Positions 16,193 to 23,619 of a DNA stretch of 64,000 bases are shown here, in pieces (within the stretch, counting starts at the first letter, position 1; the number at the start of each line of letters is the position of its first letter). This DNA is from Bacteroidales bacterium. Lineage in GTDB: Bacteria > Bacteroidota > Bacteroidia > Bacteroidales > UBA932. The stretch spans positions 29,001 through 93,000 of the forward strand of contig JAEEVG010000003.1 of NCBI GenBank assembly GCA_016290835.1, given 5' to 3'. A program made the translations under genes and the position numbers. Below the pieces are notes generated by a model. That model saw only the letters and a program-made list of their open reading frames with translations. It searched no databases and was not told the DNA's origin.

Positions 16193-16891
16193 TTAATTCC
16201 CGCCCACGGCCGGGTAGGCCCGGTCGTCGGCGAAGGAGAAGAAACCGTCGTCGGACACGACCACGTGGTCCACCAGCGTCAGCCCGACGGCCGCGGCACC
16301 TTCCCGCAGGGCGTCCGTCTGCCGGATGTCCGCCGGTCCGGGCTGGGGATTGCCCCCGGGGTGGTTGTGGACGAGGATCAGGGCGGCGGCCCCCTTGTCC
16401 AGGGCCTCCTTGACGATCTGCCCGACATCGATGACGGTCGAGCGGGAGCCGCCCCGGCTGGCCAGCAGTTTGCCCGTCAGGTAGTGCCGGTTGTTGAGCA
16501 GCAGGATCCAGCACTCCTCGTGGGAGAGGCCCTTGAGGTGGGGGATGACCAGGTCATAAACCTGCCGGGCGGTGACCAGCGGGGTTTTCACCACGGAGGC
16601 CTCCTCCTGCAGGAAGCGGCGGCCCAGTTCGAAGGCCGCGAGCACACAGGCCGCCTTGCCCGGGCCGATGCCGCCCAGGGAGAGGAGCTTTTCGGGGGAG
16701 AAGTTGTACAGGGTGCTCAGGCGTCCGTCCGCCAGCTGGAGCAGGCGTCGCGCCAGGTCGAGCGCGCTCACATTCCGATTGCCGCTGCGGATCAGTACGG
16801 CGAGCAATTCGCCGTCGCTCAGACTGGCTGCACCGCGGGAGAGCATTTTTTCGCGCGGGCGCTCGTCCGCGCTGAGATCTTTGATTTTCAT
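16193..16891 (-). CDS. radC: RadC family JAB-domain protein
   Basis: A 232-residue RadC protein. The N-terminal part has the UPF0758 helix-hairpin-helix (MKIKDLSADERPREKMLSRGAASLSDGELLAVLIRSG, then LGGIGPGKAACVLAAFELGRR). The C-terminal JAB/MPN domain has the metal motif HNHPGGNPQPGPAD (HxH-x7-D) with the upstream glutamate in LSHEECWILLLNN. Despite the name, a DNA-repair role is not firmly established for the family. The ATG at 16891 follows a TATTCTTG box by 7 bases. Confidence 0.92.
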   Translation of the reverse strand: MKIKDLSADERPREKMLSRGAASLSDGELLAVLIRSGNRNVSALDLARRLLQLADGRLSTLYNFSPEKLLSLGGIGPGKAACVLAAFELGRRFLQEEASVVKTPLVTARQVYDLVIPHLKGLSHEECWILLLNNRHYLTGKLLASRGGSRSTVIDVGQIVKEALDKGAAALILVHNHPGGNPQPGPADIRQTDALREGAAAVGLTLVDHVVVSDDGFFSFADDRAYPAVGGN

Positions 16892-16898
16892 AGCGCGG

Positions 16899-16906
16899 CA
16901 AGAATA
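16899..16906 (-). promoter_or_regulatory. Candidate radC -7 element (TATTCTTG)
   Basis: One mismatch from TAnnTTTG, ending 7 bases before the radC ATG. The same short spacing is seen at many genes in this window. Confidence 0.45.
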
Positions 16907-16941
16907 GCCAACAAAATCGTAAAAAACGAAAAGAATCGTAT

Positions 16942-18249
16942 TTATCCGGCGAGCCGGCACAGGAGCGTGGCCTGCGTGCAGTCCAGCACGATGACCTCGA
17001 CGAAGTCCCCGGCCCGGTGGACGCTGTCGGGCCAGACGCACATCTTGTTCTGGCTGTTGCGGCCGCACAATTCGGCGGGATTGCGCTTCGAGGGGCCTTC
17101 CACCAGTACCCGGAAGGTCCGTCCGATGTCGCGCCGGTTGCTCTCCAGCGAGAGGCGGTTCTGCACGGCGATGATCTCCTCCAAGCGGCGGTTCTTGGCC
17201 TCGGCGGGCACGTCGTCGGGATACTTGCGGGCGGCCAGGGTGCCGGGCCGTTCGGAATACTGGAACATGAATGCGGCGTCGAATCCCACCTGCTCGAAGA
17301 GGCTGAGCGTATCGCGGTGGTCTTCCTCGGTCTCGGAGCAGAAGCCGGCGATCACGTCGGTGGTGATGGCGCAGTCGCTCATCAGGCTGCGGATCTTCGC
17401 CACGCGCTCCAGATAGCCCGCGCGGGTGTAGCGGCGGCGCATCTTCTCGAGCATGCGGTCGGAGCCGGACTGGACCGGCAGGTGGATGTGGCGGCAGATG
17501 TTCGCGTGGGAGGCCATCGTCTCCAGCACGGCATCCGAGATGTCCTGGGGGTTGGAAGTGGAGAAACGGATGCGCAGCCCCGGCACGGCCTCGGCCACCA
17601 GGCTGAGCAGCCGGGCGAAATCCACGTCCTCATAGCGATAGGAATCGACGTTCTGCCCCAGCAGGGTTACTTCTTTATAACCGCGCGCGGCGCAGTCGCA
17701 GGCTTCGCGCAGAATGCTCCTGGGGTCCCGGCTGCGTTCGGCCCCGCGGGTGTAGGGGACCACGCAGTAGGAGCAGACGTTGTTGCAGCCGCGCATGATG
17801 GAGATGAAGGCCGACACGCCGTTCTTGTCCACGCGGACGGGGGCGATGTCGCCGTAGGTCTCCTCGCGGGAGAGCAGCACGTCGATCTGCGGGTGCCCCT
17901 GCGAGGCGGCGGCAAGCAGCCCGGGCAGGTGGCGGTAGGCGTCCGGCCCGGCCACCACATCCACCTTGCCCGACTCCAGGAGGCTGTCCTTGAGGCGCTC
18001 GGCCATGCAGCCGAGGATGCCCGTCACGACCCCCGGGCGGCTCTTGCGGTGGAAGTTGAACTGTTCGATCCGGCCCCGGATGCGCTGCTCGGCGTTGTCG
18101 CGCACGGAGCAGGTGTTGGCCAGGATCACATCGGCCTGTGCGATGTCCTCCGTGCGAGCGTAGCCGGCCTCTCCGAGGATGGAGAAGACGACCTCCGTAT
18201 CCGCCACGTTCATCTGGCAACCGTATGTCTCGATATATACCTTTTTCAT
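16942..18249 (-). CDS. miaB: tRNA-2-methylthio-N6-dimethylallyladenosine synthase MiaB
   Basis: A 435-residue radical-SAM methylthiotransferase that converts i6A37 to ms2i6A37 in tRNAs. The N-terminal UPF0004 domain begins KKVYIETYGCQMNVADTEVV and has two further cluster cysteines (NTCSVRDNAEQR, GILGCMAERL). The radical-SAM motif CNNVCSYCVVPYTRG sits near residue 150. A C-terminal TRAM domain ends the protein (FRVLVEGPSKRNPAELCGRNSQNKMCVWP). It is MiaB rather than MtaB or RimO by length and the CVVPYTRG signature. The start at 18249 lies 9 bases after a TATCTTTG box; the in-frame codon at 18261 falls inside that box. It is divergent from the YhcG-like gene. Confidence 0.95.
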   Translation of the reverse strand: MKKVYIETYGCQMNVADTEVVFSILGEAGYARTEDIAQADVILANTCSVRDNAEQRIRGRIEQFNFHRKSRPGVVTGILGCMAERLKDSLLESGKVDVVAGPDAYRHLPGLLAAASQGHPQIDVLLSREETYGDIAPVRVDKNGVSAFISIMRGCNNVCSYCVVPYTRGAERSRDPRSILREACDCAARGYKEVTLLGQNVDSYRYEDVDFARLLSLVAEAVPGLRIRFSTSNPQDISDAVLETMASHANICRHIHLPVQSGSDRMLEKMRRRYTRAGYLERVAKIRSLMSDCAITTDVIAGFCSETEEDHRDTLSLFEQVGFDAAFMFQYSERPGTLAARKYPDDVPAEAKNRRLEEIIAVQNRLSLESNRRDIGRTFRVLVEGPSKRNPAELCGRNSQNKMCVWPDSVHRAGDFVEVIVLDCTQATLLCRLAG

Positions 18250-18258
18250 TCGCAGTCG

Positions 18259-18266
18259 CAAAGATA
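18259..18266 (-). promoter_or_regulatory. miaB -7 element (TATCTTTG)
   Basis: Perfect TAnnTTTG match ending 9 bases before the miaB ATG. A divergent TATCTTTA box for the YhcG-like gene lies only 11 bp away. Confidence 0.6.
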
Positions 18267-18277
18267 GAGATTTTTCT

Positions 18278-18285
18278 TATCTTTA
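18278..18285 (+). promoter_or_regulatory. -7 element (TATCTTTA) of the YhcG-like gene
   Basis: One mismatch from TAnnTTTG, ending 4 bases before the ATG at 18290, predicting a leaderless mRNA. Confidence 0.5.
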
Positions 18286-18289
18286 CGAT

Positions 18290-18580
18290 ATGGACAAAAT
18301 AGAACACAAATACCTCCTGGCCGTCGAACTTATCAAGAAGGCCATCCTCCAGAGCCAGTACAACGCTATCCGGCTCGTAAACCAGGAGCAGTTGAAGCTG
18401 TACTTCGGCATTGGCCGGTACATTTCCGAGAACTCCAGAAATGGTTTCTGGGGCACAGGAGCATTGGAAATCATCAGTGCTCAACTCAAGAATGATCTTC
18501 CGGGTTTGATGGGTTTCGGCGTGAGCAGTTTGAAGAATATGCGCATCTTCTACGAAGCTTGGGCAACGCTTGACGAATAA
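18290..18580 (+). CDS. YhcG/DUF1016 N-terminal fragment
   Basis: Ninety-six residues starting MDKIEHKYLLAVELIKKAILQSQYNAIRLVNQEQLKLYFGIG match the DUF1016 N-terminal domain (GRYISENSRNGFWGTGALEIISAQLKNDLPGLMGFGVSSLKNMRIFYEAW). In complete proteins this domain precedes a nuclease domain. Here it ends at TAA 18578-18580. The fragment could be translated on its own from the near-leaderless promoter. Base composition drops from this gene onward compared with miaB. Confidence 0.6.
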   Translation: MDKIEHKYLLAVELIKKAILQSQYNAIRLVNQEQLKLYFGIGRYISENSRNGFWGTGALEIISAQLKNDLPGLMGFGVSSLKNMRIFYEAWATLDE

Positions 18581-18601
18581 TCGCCAACCGCGATTGGCGA
18601 T

Positions 18602-19318
18602 TTGCAAACATCAGAAAATGAATCGATTATAATTCGCCAACCGCAATTATCGAATTTGGATGGCTTCCCGATGCAAGAGTTTTTTGCGGTGCCATTTACA
18701 CACCACATCCGGATTTTGGAGAAAGTCAAGGACCGGGACGAGAGAATCTACTACATCCAGCGGACGGCGCTTTCCCACCTGTCAAAGGATGCATTACTGA
18801 AGGCTGTCTCCGCAGACGAATACCACCATCGCGGCACCCTTCCCAACAACTTCCTCACCACCATCCCGGATGTACAGAGCGCTCGCCGCGCCATCCGCGC
18901 TTTCAAGGACGAGTACCTACTGGACTTCATCCTCAAGTTCGGCATGGAATTCCTCTTCATTAAGAACCAGTATGCCGTCGAGGTGAAAGGCCACACTTTC
19001 AAGATTGATCTGCTTTTCTTCAACCGGGAGCTCAATGCACTCGTGGCCGTGGAATTGAAACGAGGGCCCTTCAAAACCGCGTATTTGGGCCAGTTGAACG
19101 GCTATCTGACCGTACTGGATGACTTTGTCCGCAAGCCGCACGAGAATCCGTCCATCGGTCTGGTTTTATGCAAGAGCGCCGACAAATCCATTGTGGAGTA
19201 TCTCATCAAGGACTATAACAAGCCGATGGGTGTGGCTACATACCGCACTACGGAAGAAATGCCGGAAAAGTTCCGAAAAGCCTTGCCTGACATAGAAGAC
19301 CTGAAGAAACTTCTGTAG
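18602..19318 (+). CDS. YhcG/DUF1016 C-terminal PDDEXK nuclease fragment
   Basis: About 238 residues in the same frame as the upstream fragment. It contains the DUF1016 C-terminal domain: FFAVPFTHHIRILEKVKDRDERIYYIQRTALSHLS, KDEYLLDFILKFG, then the PDDEXK core FKIDLLFFNRELNALVAVELKRG (Asp near residue 138 and the E-x-K pair) and GQLNGYLTVLDDF. The boundary given is a TTG codon without a clear ribosome-binding site; the first in-frame ATG is at about 18672. Independent translation is doubtful, so this is most likely part of a pseudogene. Confidence 0.6.
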   Translation: MQTSENESIIIRQPQLSNLDGFPMQEFFAVPFTHHIRILEKVKDRDERIYYIQRTALSHLSKDALLKAVSADEYHHRGTLPNNFLTTIPDVQSARRAIRAFKDEYLLDFILKFGMEFLFIKNQYAVEVKGHTFKIDLLFFNRELNALVAVELKRGPFKTAYLGQLNGYLTVLDDFVRKPHENPSIGLVLCKSADKSIVEYLIKDYNKPMGVATYRTTEEMPEKFRKALPDIEDLKKLL

Positions 19319-19503
19319 TGTAAACCAAAAAGAACAGTAGGGGTAGTCAAATAAACTAATCCCATTTATAAGCCACATAATCCGCCTTATGGCGCCCGGC
19401 TCTTCTTTTTTGAGTAGGACATTCTTGGATGCAGATAGACGTAATCATTTATCTGCAAAAAAATCATATCAATAAACGAGCATGCTATCGCTTTTTGGAT
19501 GAT
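19319..19503. other. Intergenic stretch after the YhcG-like gene
   Basis: This AT-rich stretch has no convincing gene. A run of T after a weak dyad near 19403-19420 may end the YhcG transcript. On the minus strand a short open tail (complement of about 19359-19390) ends in KADYVAYKWD and then a stop, possibly a gene remnant, but I cannot identify it. Confidence 0.35.
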
Positions 19504-19556
19504 TATTTGGGTTTCGGCAGAACTATTTGGGATTCAACACGCAGTATTTGGGATTC
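19504..19556 (+). repeat. Three phased direct repeats (TATTTGGGnTTC) upstream of a promoter
   Basis: TATTTGGG(T/A)TTC occurs at 19504-19515, 19524-19535 and 19545-19556, so repeats are 20 and 21 bp apart, two turns of the helix. The last copy ends 3 bp before the -33 box of the thioredoxin-like gene. This geometry suggests an activator site array; a LytTR regulator is encoded 4 kb downstream. Confidence 0.6.
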
Positions 19557-19559
19557 GGA

Positions 19560-19591
19560 TTTGCAACATTATGGTGGAACATATATGTTTG
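19560..19591 (+). promoter_or_regulatory. Promoter of the thioredoxin-like/NVEALA cluster
   Basis: TTTG (19560-19563), 20 bases, then TATGTTTG (19584-19591) is an exact match to the Bacteroidota consensus. The -7 box ends 5 bases before the ATG at 19597. Confidence 0.75.
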
Positions 19592-19596
19592 TAAAT

Positions 19597-20163
19597 ATGA
19601 GAAGAGCCTCTCATAATTGGTTTGTTTTGATCGCTTTGTGCTTTCTTGTATTTGTCGCCACTGGCTGCAAGAAAGCACGTCTTCGGGCACAATTGAAAGA
19701 CTTGATGGCCAGTACTATCGTTCTGCCGGAGAAGATTTCTTGCGTGTACAACGGAGAGGTATTTCCGATGCCAGATTCGTTGCGAAACAAGCCCAAGCTG
19801 GTTATCTATATCGACTCTACAGAGTGTACGACATGTCGGATTTCTCACTTATGGGAGTATCAGACTCTTTTTGACTTGTCTTCACAAACTGGTTCATTTT
19901 ACGTAATGATTTTGATGTAGAATACGGAATTCAAATCTATTCCGTTGGTACGTTATCTATTGGATCAGAATGTAACTTATCCTGTTTTTGTGGATTTGAA
20001 TCGGAGTTTTTTAAAGGATAATTCGACTATTCCCGACGATATCAGAATGCATAGTTTGCTATTGGATAGTTTAAACAAGGTAAAATTTGTGGGAGACCCG
20101 AGTGCAACGACGAATATGCTAGAAGTTTTTAAACAAGCCCTTGAAGGGAATGATATGGAATGA
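19597..20163 (+). pseudogene. Thioredoxin-like (TlpA/redoxin-type) lipoprotein gene with an in-frame stop
   Basis: The frame starts MRRASHNWFVLIALCFLVFVATGCKK, a lipoprotein signal with Cys near residue 24. A thioredoxin-like strand and motif follow (KPKLVIYIDSTECTTCRISHLWEY, with CTTC as a CxxC). TAG at 19918-19920 interrupts the frame, which then continues without shift through IPLVRYLLDQNVTYPVFVDLNRSFLKDN to TGA at 20161-20163. Readthrough would give about 188 residues, similar to the short redoxin-like lipoproteins that accompany propeller genes in Bacteroidales. The CxxC lies before the stop. The gene heads the NVEALA/propeller cluster, 18 bp upstream of the first NVEALA gene. Confidence 0.6.
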
Positions 20164-20181
20164 AAACAATTTAACAATTTA

Positions 20182-20481
20182 ATGCAGATGAAGAATAAAC
20201 TACTGAGAGCCCTTGTCGCCATCTTGATGGTTATTTGTGTGTTGGTAGGGTTGATTTCGCGCTCGTACAATAACGACGCTTTTATTAACGAGAATCTTGA
20301 AGCCCTGACAGAGGAAGAAATCTCATTTGGTCGCTTGGGGACAGAGGTCAGAGTATGTGGGATGCCGGTAATTGAATGGAATGGTATTCAAACGACATGC
20401 TACCATACTGTCATTAGATGCAATTACTGGAATGGGGATGGCTGCCCGGAAACGTTGCCGTGCCCTATTCACGGCTCTTGA
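20182..20481 (+). CDS. Small exported NVEALA-family protein, Cys-rich
   Basis: A 99-residue protein: a membrane-type signal (MKNKLLRALVAILMVICVLVGLI), then NDAFINENLEALTEEE, a variant of the asparagine-x-E-A-L-(A/T) motif that defines the Bacteroidota NVEALA family. The mature tail carries five cysteines (VCG, TTC, RC, GC, PC), which suggests disulfides or metal binding. Family function is unknown. The ATG at 20182 or 20188 may be used. It lies between the thioredoxin-like gene and the first propeller gene (12 bp away), an arrangement that may link oxidative folding, a small exported peptide and a surface propeller. Confidence 0.72.
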   Translation: MQMKNKLLRALVAILMVICVLVGLISRSYNNDAFINENLEALTEEEISFGRLGTEVRVCGMPVIEWNGIQTTCYHTVIRCNYWNGDGCPETLPCPIHGS

Positions 20482-20492
20482 AACTGGTCAAA

Positions 20493-21611
20493 ATGAGACT
20501 TTTGAGGTTGTTGAGTATTTCCACAGCCTTTGTGCTCGTTTGTTGTTGTGCTGGTGGAGAAAAGAATTTCGTCAACGAGGCATTCCGGGTGCGTTGTGAC
20601 GAGTTCAATATGGAAGAGGGCTCACAAGATATTGTCGCATCTGTGGACTATCTGGTTCTTGAGCCTTCAGCAAGCCAGTTACTTGGAGAAATAGACAAAG
20701 TTGTCATTTTGGACGGGAGAATATATGTCGGAGACTATAAGAGTCAAAGGATTCTTGTTTTCAATGAAGATGGAAAGATGCTGAATGTCCTTGATAAGCG
20801 AGGACGGGGGCCGGGGGAATACCTTATGATGCGAAGTTTTTCCATTGCGAATGGAAACCTGTATGTGCTTGACGATTTCGAGTTCACGATCCGTGTTTAT
20901 GATTTGGAGACCCTGGCCTATCGACAATCAATGAAATCCCCTGTATTCGCAACAGATTTTTCGGCACTAGATGATGGCGGTTTTTTATTTGCATTTGCCC
21001 CTCTTTCCGAGAATCTTGTCGCTGACAAATCCAAGCGGTACAGAGTTGTCGTCACAGACGCAGACATGCAGATCCGCCATCGTTTTTTTCCTTATGGGGA
21101 AAAGGAAGTAGATGCATTGTGCTTTAATCAGTATCTCTCTGAAGCGGGGGAGTTTCTCGTTTATGGGACATTCCGGGAAGACGGATACTGCTTGTTCAGT
21201 CGTCAGGATGGACATTTAGAGGAGCATGTCGCATTTGATTTAACTCGGCCGATTCCAGCATCGGAACGCTCATCCATCCAGGCTGTCAGCGAAAGGAAGT
21301 ACAACTATATGATGAACGTTCCGTATTGTAGTGGGGACTATTTGGTGTTTAACATCTCCGCACAAGATGTTGGTGGGACTTGTGTTTATAACCGAAGAAG
21401 CGGGCAGTTTTTGAAGCCTCGTCAGAACGGAATTAACCATATGTTGGTCGGCATTATCGGTGGTGCTGGTAATCAGCTTATTGGGAACTGGGTTATCAAG
21501 ACCAATTATGAAAATTTGGTTAAGAATGGCTTTGAACGAGCGGAGATTTATGAAGAAGCAGCCATTTTAGCTGATGCCCCGTTCCTGGTTTTTTATCAAT
21601 TAAAAGAATAG
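20493..21611 (+). CDS. 6-bladed beta-propeller lipoprotein
   Basis: A 372-residue protein whose start MRLLRLLSISTAFVLVCCCAGG is a lipoprotein signal. It resembles the 6-bladed beta-propeller family of Bacteroidota: VVILDGRIYVGDYKSQRILVFNEDGKMLNVLDKRGRGPGEYLMMRSFSIANGNLYVLDD is the typical repeat with the K(R/G)RGPGEY motif, followed by further NHL-like blades. The family has no assigned enzyme activity; such proteins often sit next to NVEALA genes. I chose the ATG at 20493 because it opens the lipoprotein signal. Codon use and GC content are lower than in the flanking housekeeping genes. Confidence 0.78.
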   Translation: MRLLRLLSISTAFVLVCCCAGGEKNFVNEAFRVRCDEFNMEEGSQDIVASVDYLVLEPSASQLLGEIDKVVILDGRIYVGDYKSQRILVFNEDGKMLNVLDKRGRGPGEYLMMRSFSIANGNLYVLDDFEFTIRVYDLETLAYRQSMKSPVFATDFSALDDGGFLFAFAPLSENLVADKSKRYRVVVTDADMQIRHRFFPYGEKEVDALCFNQYLSEAGEFLVYGTFREDGYCLFSRQDGHLEEHVAFDLTRPIPASERSSIQAVSERKYNYMMNVPYCSGDYLVFNISAQDVGGTCVYNRRSGQFLKPRQNGINHMLVGIIGGAGNQLIGNWVIKTNYENLVKNGFERAEIYEEAAILADAPFLVFYQLKE

Positions 21612-21624
21612 TCGCTTCTTTTTT
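21602..21624 (+). terminator. Weak terminator-like stem after the first propeller gene
   Basis: AAAAGAA (21602-21608) can pair with TTCTTTT (21616-21622) over a 7-base loop, followed by more T. The stem is AT-rich and overlaps the stop codon, so termination is likely partial. Confidence 0.35.
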
Positions 21625-21745
21625 TGTTAGCCCTATTTTGTCCATAATTGAATGAATGCCTATCTGAGGGTGTTGTCTCGAAATGTAAGACAGTTGCTAT
21701 CCATCTGTGCTATTGTTCTATTAACCATTAATAATATTCAAAATC

Positions 21746-21991
21746 ATGAAAAAGTGTTCTTATGCTGTTATTGGAGCGATTTTAGCGATTTCTATGTTTT
21801 GTTTCTTTGAGAAAGCTGGAACTGTGGATAAGGTTCTAGATGCAAATGTTGAAGCGCTCTCCAGAATCGAAGACCCCATTGAGTTCCCGTGCGAAAGAGC
21901 GACTAGCCGGTGTTCATTTCCCGCCAAGATCGGAGACGAAATTGTGTTAGCTACAGTTGCTGGACTAAGAAATATAGATGAGGAGCTCTAA
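21746..21991 (+). CDS. Second NVEALA-family small exported protein
   Basis: An 81-residue protein: MKKCSYAVIGAILAISMFCFF is a signal or single membrane segment, then KVLDANVEALSR shows a clear NVEALA motif. The tail has two cysteines (PCERATSRC) and an acidic end. The stop TAA is followed directly by the ATG of the next propeller gene (21992), so the pair is translationally linked. No function is assigned to the family. Confidence 0.78.
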   Translation: MKKCSYAVIGAILAISMFCFFEKAGTVDKVLDANVEALSRIEDPIEFPCERATSRCSFPAKIGDEIVLATVAGLRNIDEEL

Positions 21992-23083
21992 ATGCGTCGG
22001 TCGTTCTATTCCCTTCTTTCTATTATTATTGTATTCTATGCTTGTTCCCAAACTATTTCGTCACCTAAAATACAATTGTCTTCGCTGGGCTCGATCAGGC
22101 TGATAGACAACTATATTTTTGAACTGGTGTATGCGAATGATAGTATCTTGCTAGCTTCTACATTAGAAAGCCCACAAATGATGCTCAAGATTCCTCTAGA
22201 TGGGGATGATGACAGCCGTGCAAAAGCATTCTTAAATCCGGGCAGAGGTCCAACAGACGCGTCTCAAACGATTCTGTATGAAGTCGCTTACGACACGTTA
22301 CATATACTGTCATACAGTCCTGCTGGCATAGAAAAAATCATCAAAATACCATTAAAACAGATCGATAATGTATCTGCGTGGAAGATATCAGACTGTTCGA
22401 CCGCACTAAGAGGAGTACAGGTTTCATCTGGTTTTACTGTTTCGAAAGCAGGAGATTATTATGTTGTTGGGGATCATTTGGGTGTACCGAATATTCTTTC
22501 AAAAATTGACGCATCAGGAAGAACATATCAGCCTATGGATTTTTGGCCGAAAGATTCATACCCTTTCAACTCAAACCCAATAGTCAAACAAATGGTATAC
22601 ATGAGAGGTGCGAAATTGTTCTGCAACGGTACTAATCTATTATATGTTTGTGGTGATGGTCAATATGCTATCATTGGTAATGAAAGCGATGGACACCATT
22701 TTGTTCCTCGAATAGAAGTTCTTAACAAAATGCCAAAATATGCGGGAGCATCAGATGGGATGAGTGTAAGGCGTGATCCGAAAGGAGAAATCGGATTGTA
22801 TTCTTACGCGTCTTATAAAGATGTTCTGTTGAGCCCAATTCTAGCGAGGATTAAGGGTGGTAAATATGTTCCAAATAGTTATAAAGGATATCCTGCTTAT
22901 TATTCGGATGTCTTAGTTAAATATGATTGGAACGGCACAGAATGCGGCTCATATACTTTGGATTATCCGTTTTGTTGTTTAATTCTGGATGAATCGGGTG
23001 AAAAGATTTATACCTTAAGTTTGGACATACAGACCGGAGATCAGGTGATTGAAATATATGATATGCCATCAGATTGCGAATAA
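21992..23083 (+). CDS. BF3164-like TolB-type beta-propeller lipoprotein
   Basis: A 363-residue protein beginning MRRSFYSLLSIIIVFYACSQ, a lipoprotein signal with Cys near residue 18. It matches the Bacteroidota 'BF3164-like lipoprotein' or TolB-like 6-bladed propeller group: SSLGSIRLIDNYIFELVYANDSILLAST, AFLNPGRGPTDASQ (the GRGP motif also seen in the upstream propeller), and a conserved last blade (YDWNGTECGSYTLDYPFCCLILDESGEKIYTLS). It starts right after the second NVEALA stop codon. It is likely surface or periplasmic; function unknown. Confidence 0.75.
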   Translation: MRRSFYSLLSIIIVFYACSQTISSPKIQLSSLGSIRLIDNYIFELVYANDSILLASTLESPQMMLKIPLDGDDDSRAKAFLNPGRGPTDASQTILYEVAYDTLHILSYSPAGIEKIIKIPLKQIDNVSAWKISDCSTALRGVQVSSGFTVSKAGDYYVVGDHLGVPNILSKIDASGRTYQPMDFWPKDSYPFNSNPIVKQMVYMRGAKLFCNGTNLLYVCGDGQYAIIGNESDGHHFVPRIEVLNKMPKYAGASDGMSVRRDPKGEIGLYSYASYKDVLLSPILARIKGGKYVPNSYKGYPAYYSDVLVKYDWNGTECGSYTLDYPFCCLILDESGEKIYTLSLDIQTGDQVIEIYDMPSDCE

Positions 23084-23189
23084 ACGACCTGACCGGAGAC
23101 GCTTGATAGGGATTTTTGATAAACAACATTATTATTGATTTATAATGCTCGGTGACCGAAGTAGAAGAAATACTAATGTCGAGGAGAGT

Positions 23190-23256
23190 GTCCAATGGAT
23201 GGCAAAGATGCTATTTTCGGTATTCCGAAGGAGATGATTCCGCATTGGACTTTTTT
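23190..23256 (+). terminator. Terminator after the second propeller gene
   Basis: GTCCAATG (23190-23197) pairs with CATTGGAC (23243-23250), closing a long loop that contains a smaller stem (TCGG/CCGA around 23217-23228), and six T follow. The 209-base gap from 23084 to 23292 holds this structure and the next promoter, and no gene. Confidence 0.5.
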
Positions 23257-23276
23257 CTGAATCTGTAGTTTTTTCG

Positions 23277-23284
23277 TATCTTCG
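23277..23284 (+). promoter_or_regulatory. -7 element (TATCTTCG) of the small membrane protein gene
   Basis: One mismatch from TAnnTTTG; it ends 8 bases before the ATG at 23293. Confidence 0.45.
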
Positions 23285-23292
23285 GGGCAAAT

Positions 23293-23619
23293 ATGACCGA
23301 AGACTTTTCATTAATAGGGTTGTTTTATGCCGGGGGTATCTGGATTATGTTTATCCTGACACTTTTGGTGATATGTTTGTTCCTTGCGGCCTGGAAGAAA
23401 CCACAATGGGTCTTGTATATCGGGATTCTCTCATTGTCATTAGCTTTTATATATACCCTTTGTCGTATTTGTGCTGCTGGGGTGGCGATTCAAAAAACCG
23501 GGACGATTCCTCGCCCAGGAATTATCGGGGCTACTCTCTATCATTGGACCATTCCCCTCATATATGCTATGGGGATCTTTCTGATCTCTTTAATCCTGAA
23601 AATGCTTCGCAAGCAATAA
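23293..23619 (+). CDS. Small integral membrane protein, unknown
   Basis: I do not recognise this 108-residue protein. It has three predicted membrane segments (about residues 8-30, 38-62 and 82-104), a short charged end (KMLRKQ) and no known motif. It has its own -7 element 8 bases upstream. Its last 30 bases overlap the 3' end of the convergent LytTR gene. Its position between the propeller genes and the regulator makes it a candidate accessory factor of that island. Confidence 0.55.
   Translation: MTEDFSLIGLFYAGGIWIMFILTLLVICLFLAAWKKPQWVLYIGILSLSLAFIYTLCRICAAGVAIQKTGTIPRPGIIGATLYHWTIPLIYAMGIFLISLILKMLRKQ

Larger units (their letters stand above)
18290..19318 (+). pseudogene. YhcG-like (DUF1016) PDDEXK nuclease gene interrupted by one in-frame stop
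   Basis: The two halves described below lie in the same reading frame, separated only by TAA at 18578-18580. Reading through gives about 342 residues with the normal DUF1016 architecture: an N-terminal winged-helix-like domain and a C-terminal PDDEXK nuclease. The break is therefore a nonsense change rather than a frameshift. Directly after the stop is the hairpin TCGCCAA-CCGCGA-TTGGCGA (18581-18600), part of which recurs at about 18632. Programmed readthrough is conceivable but decay is simpler. Confidence 0.7.

Noticed and set aside
19355-19390. A minus-strand peptide end (KADYVAYKWD then stop)
   Set aside because: Too short to identify; no start or upstream frame that looks like a gene.
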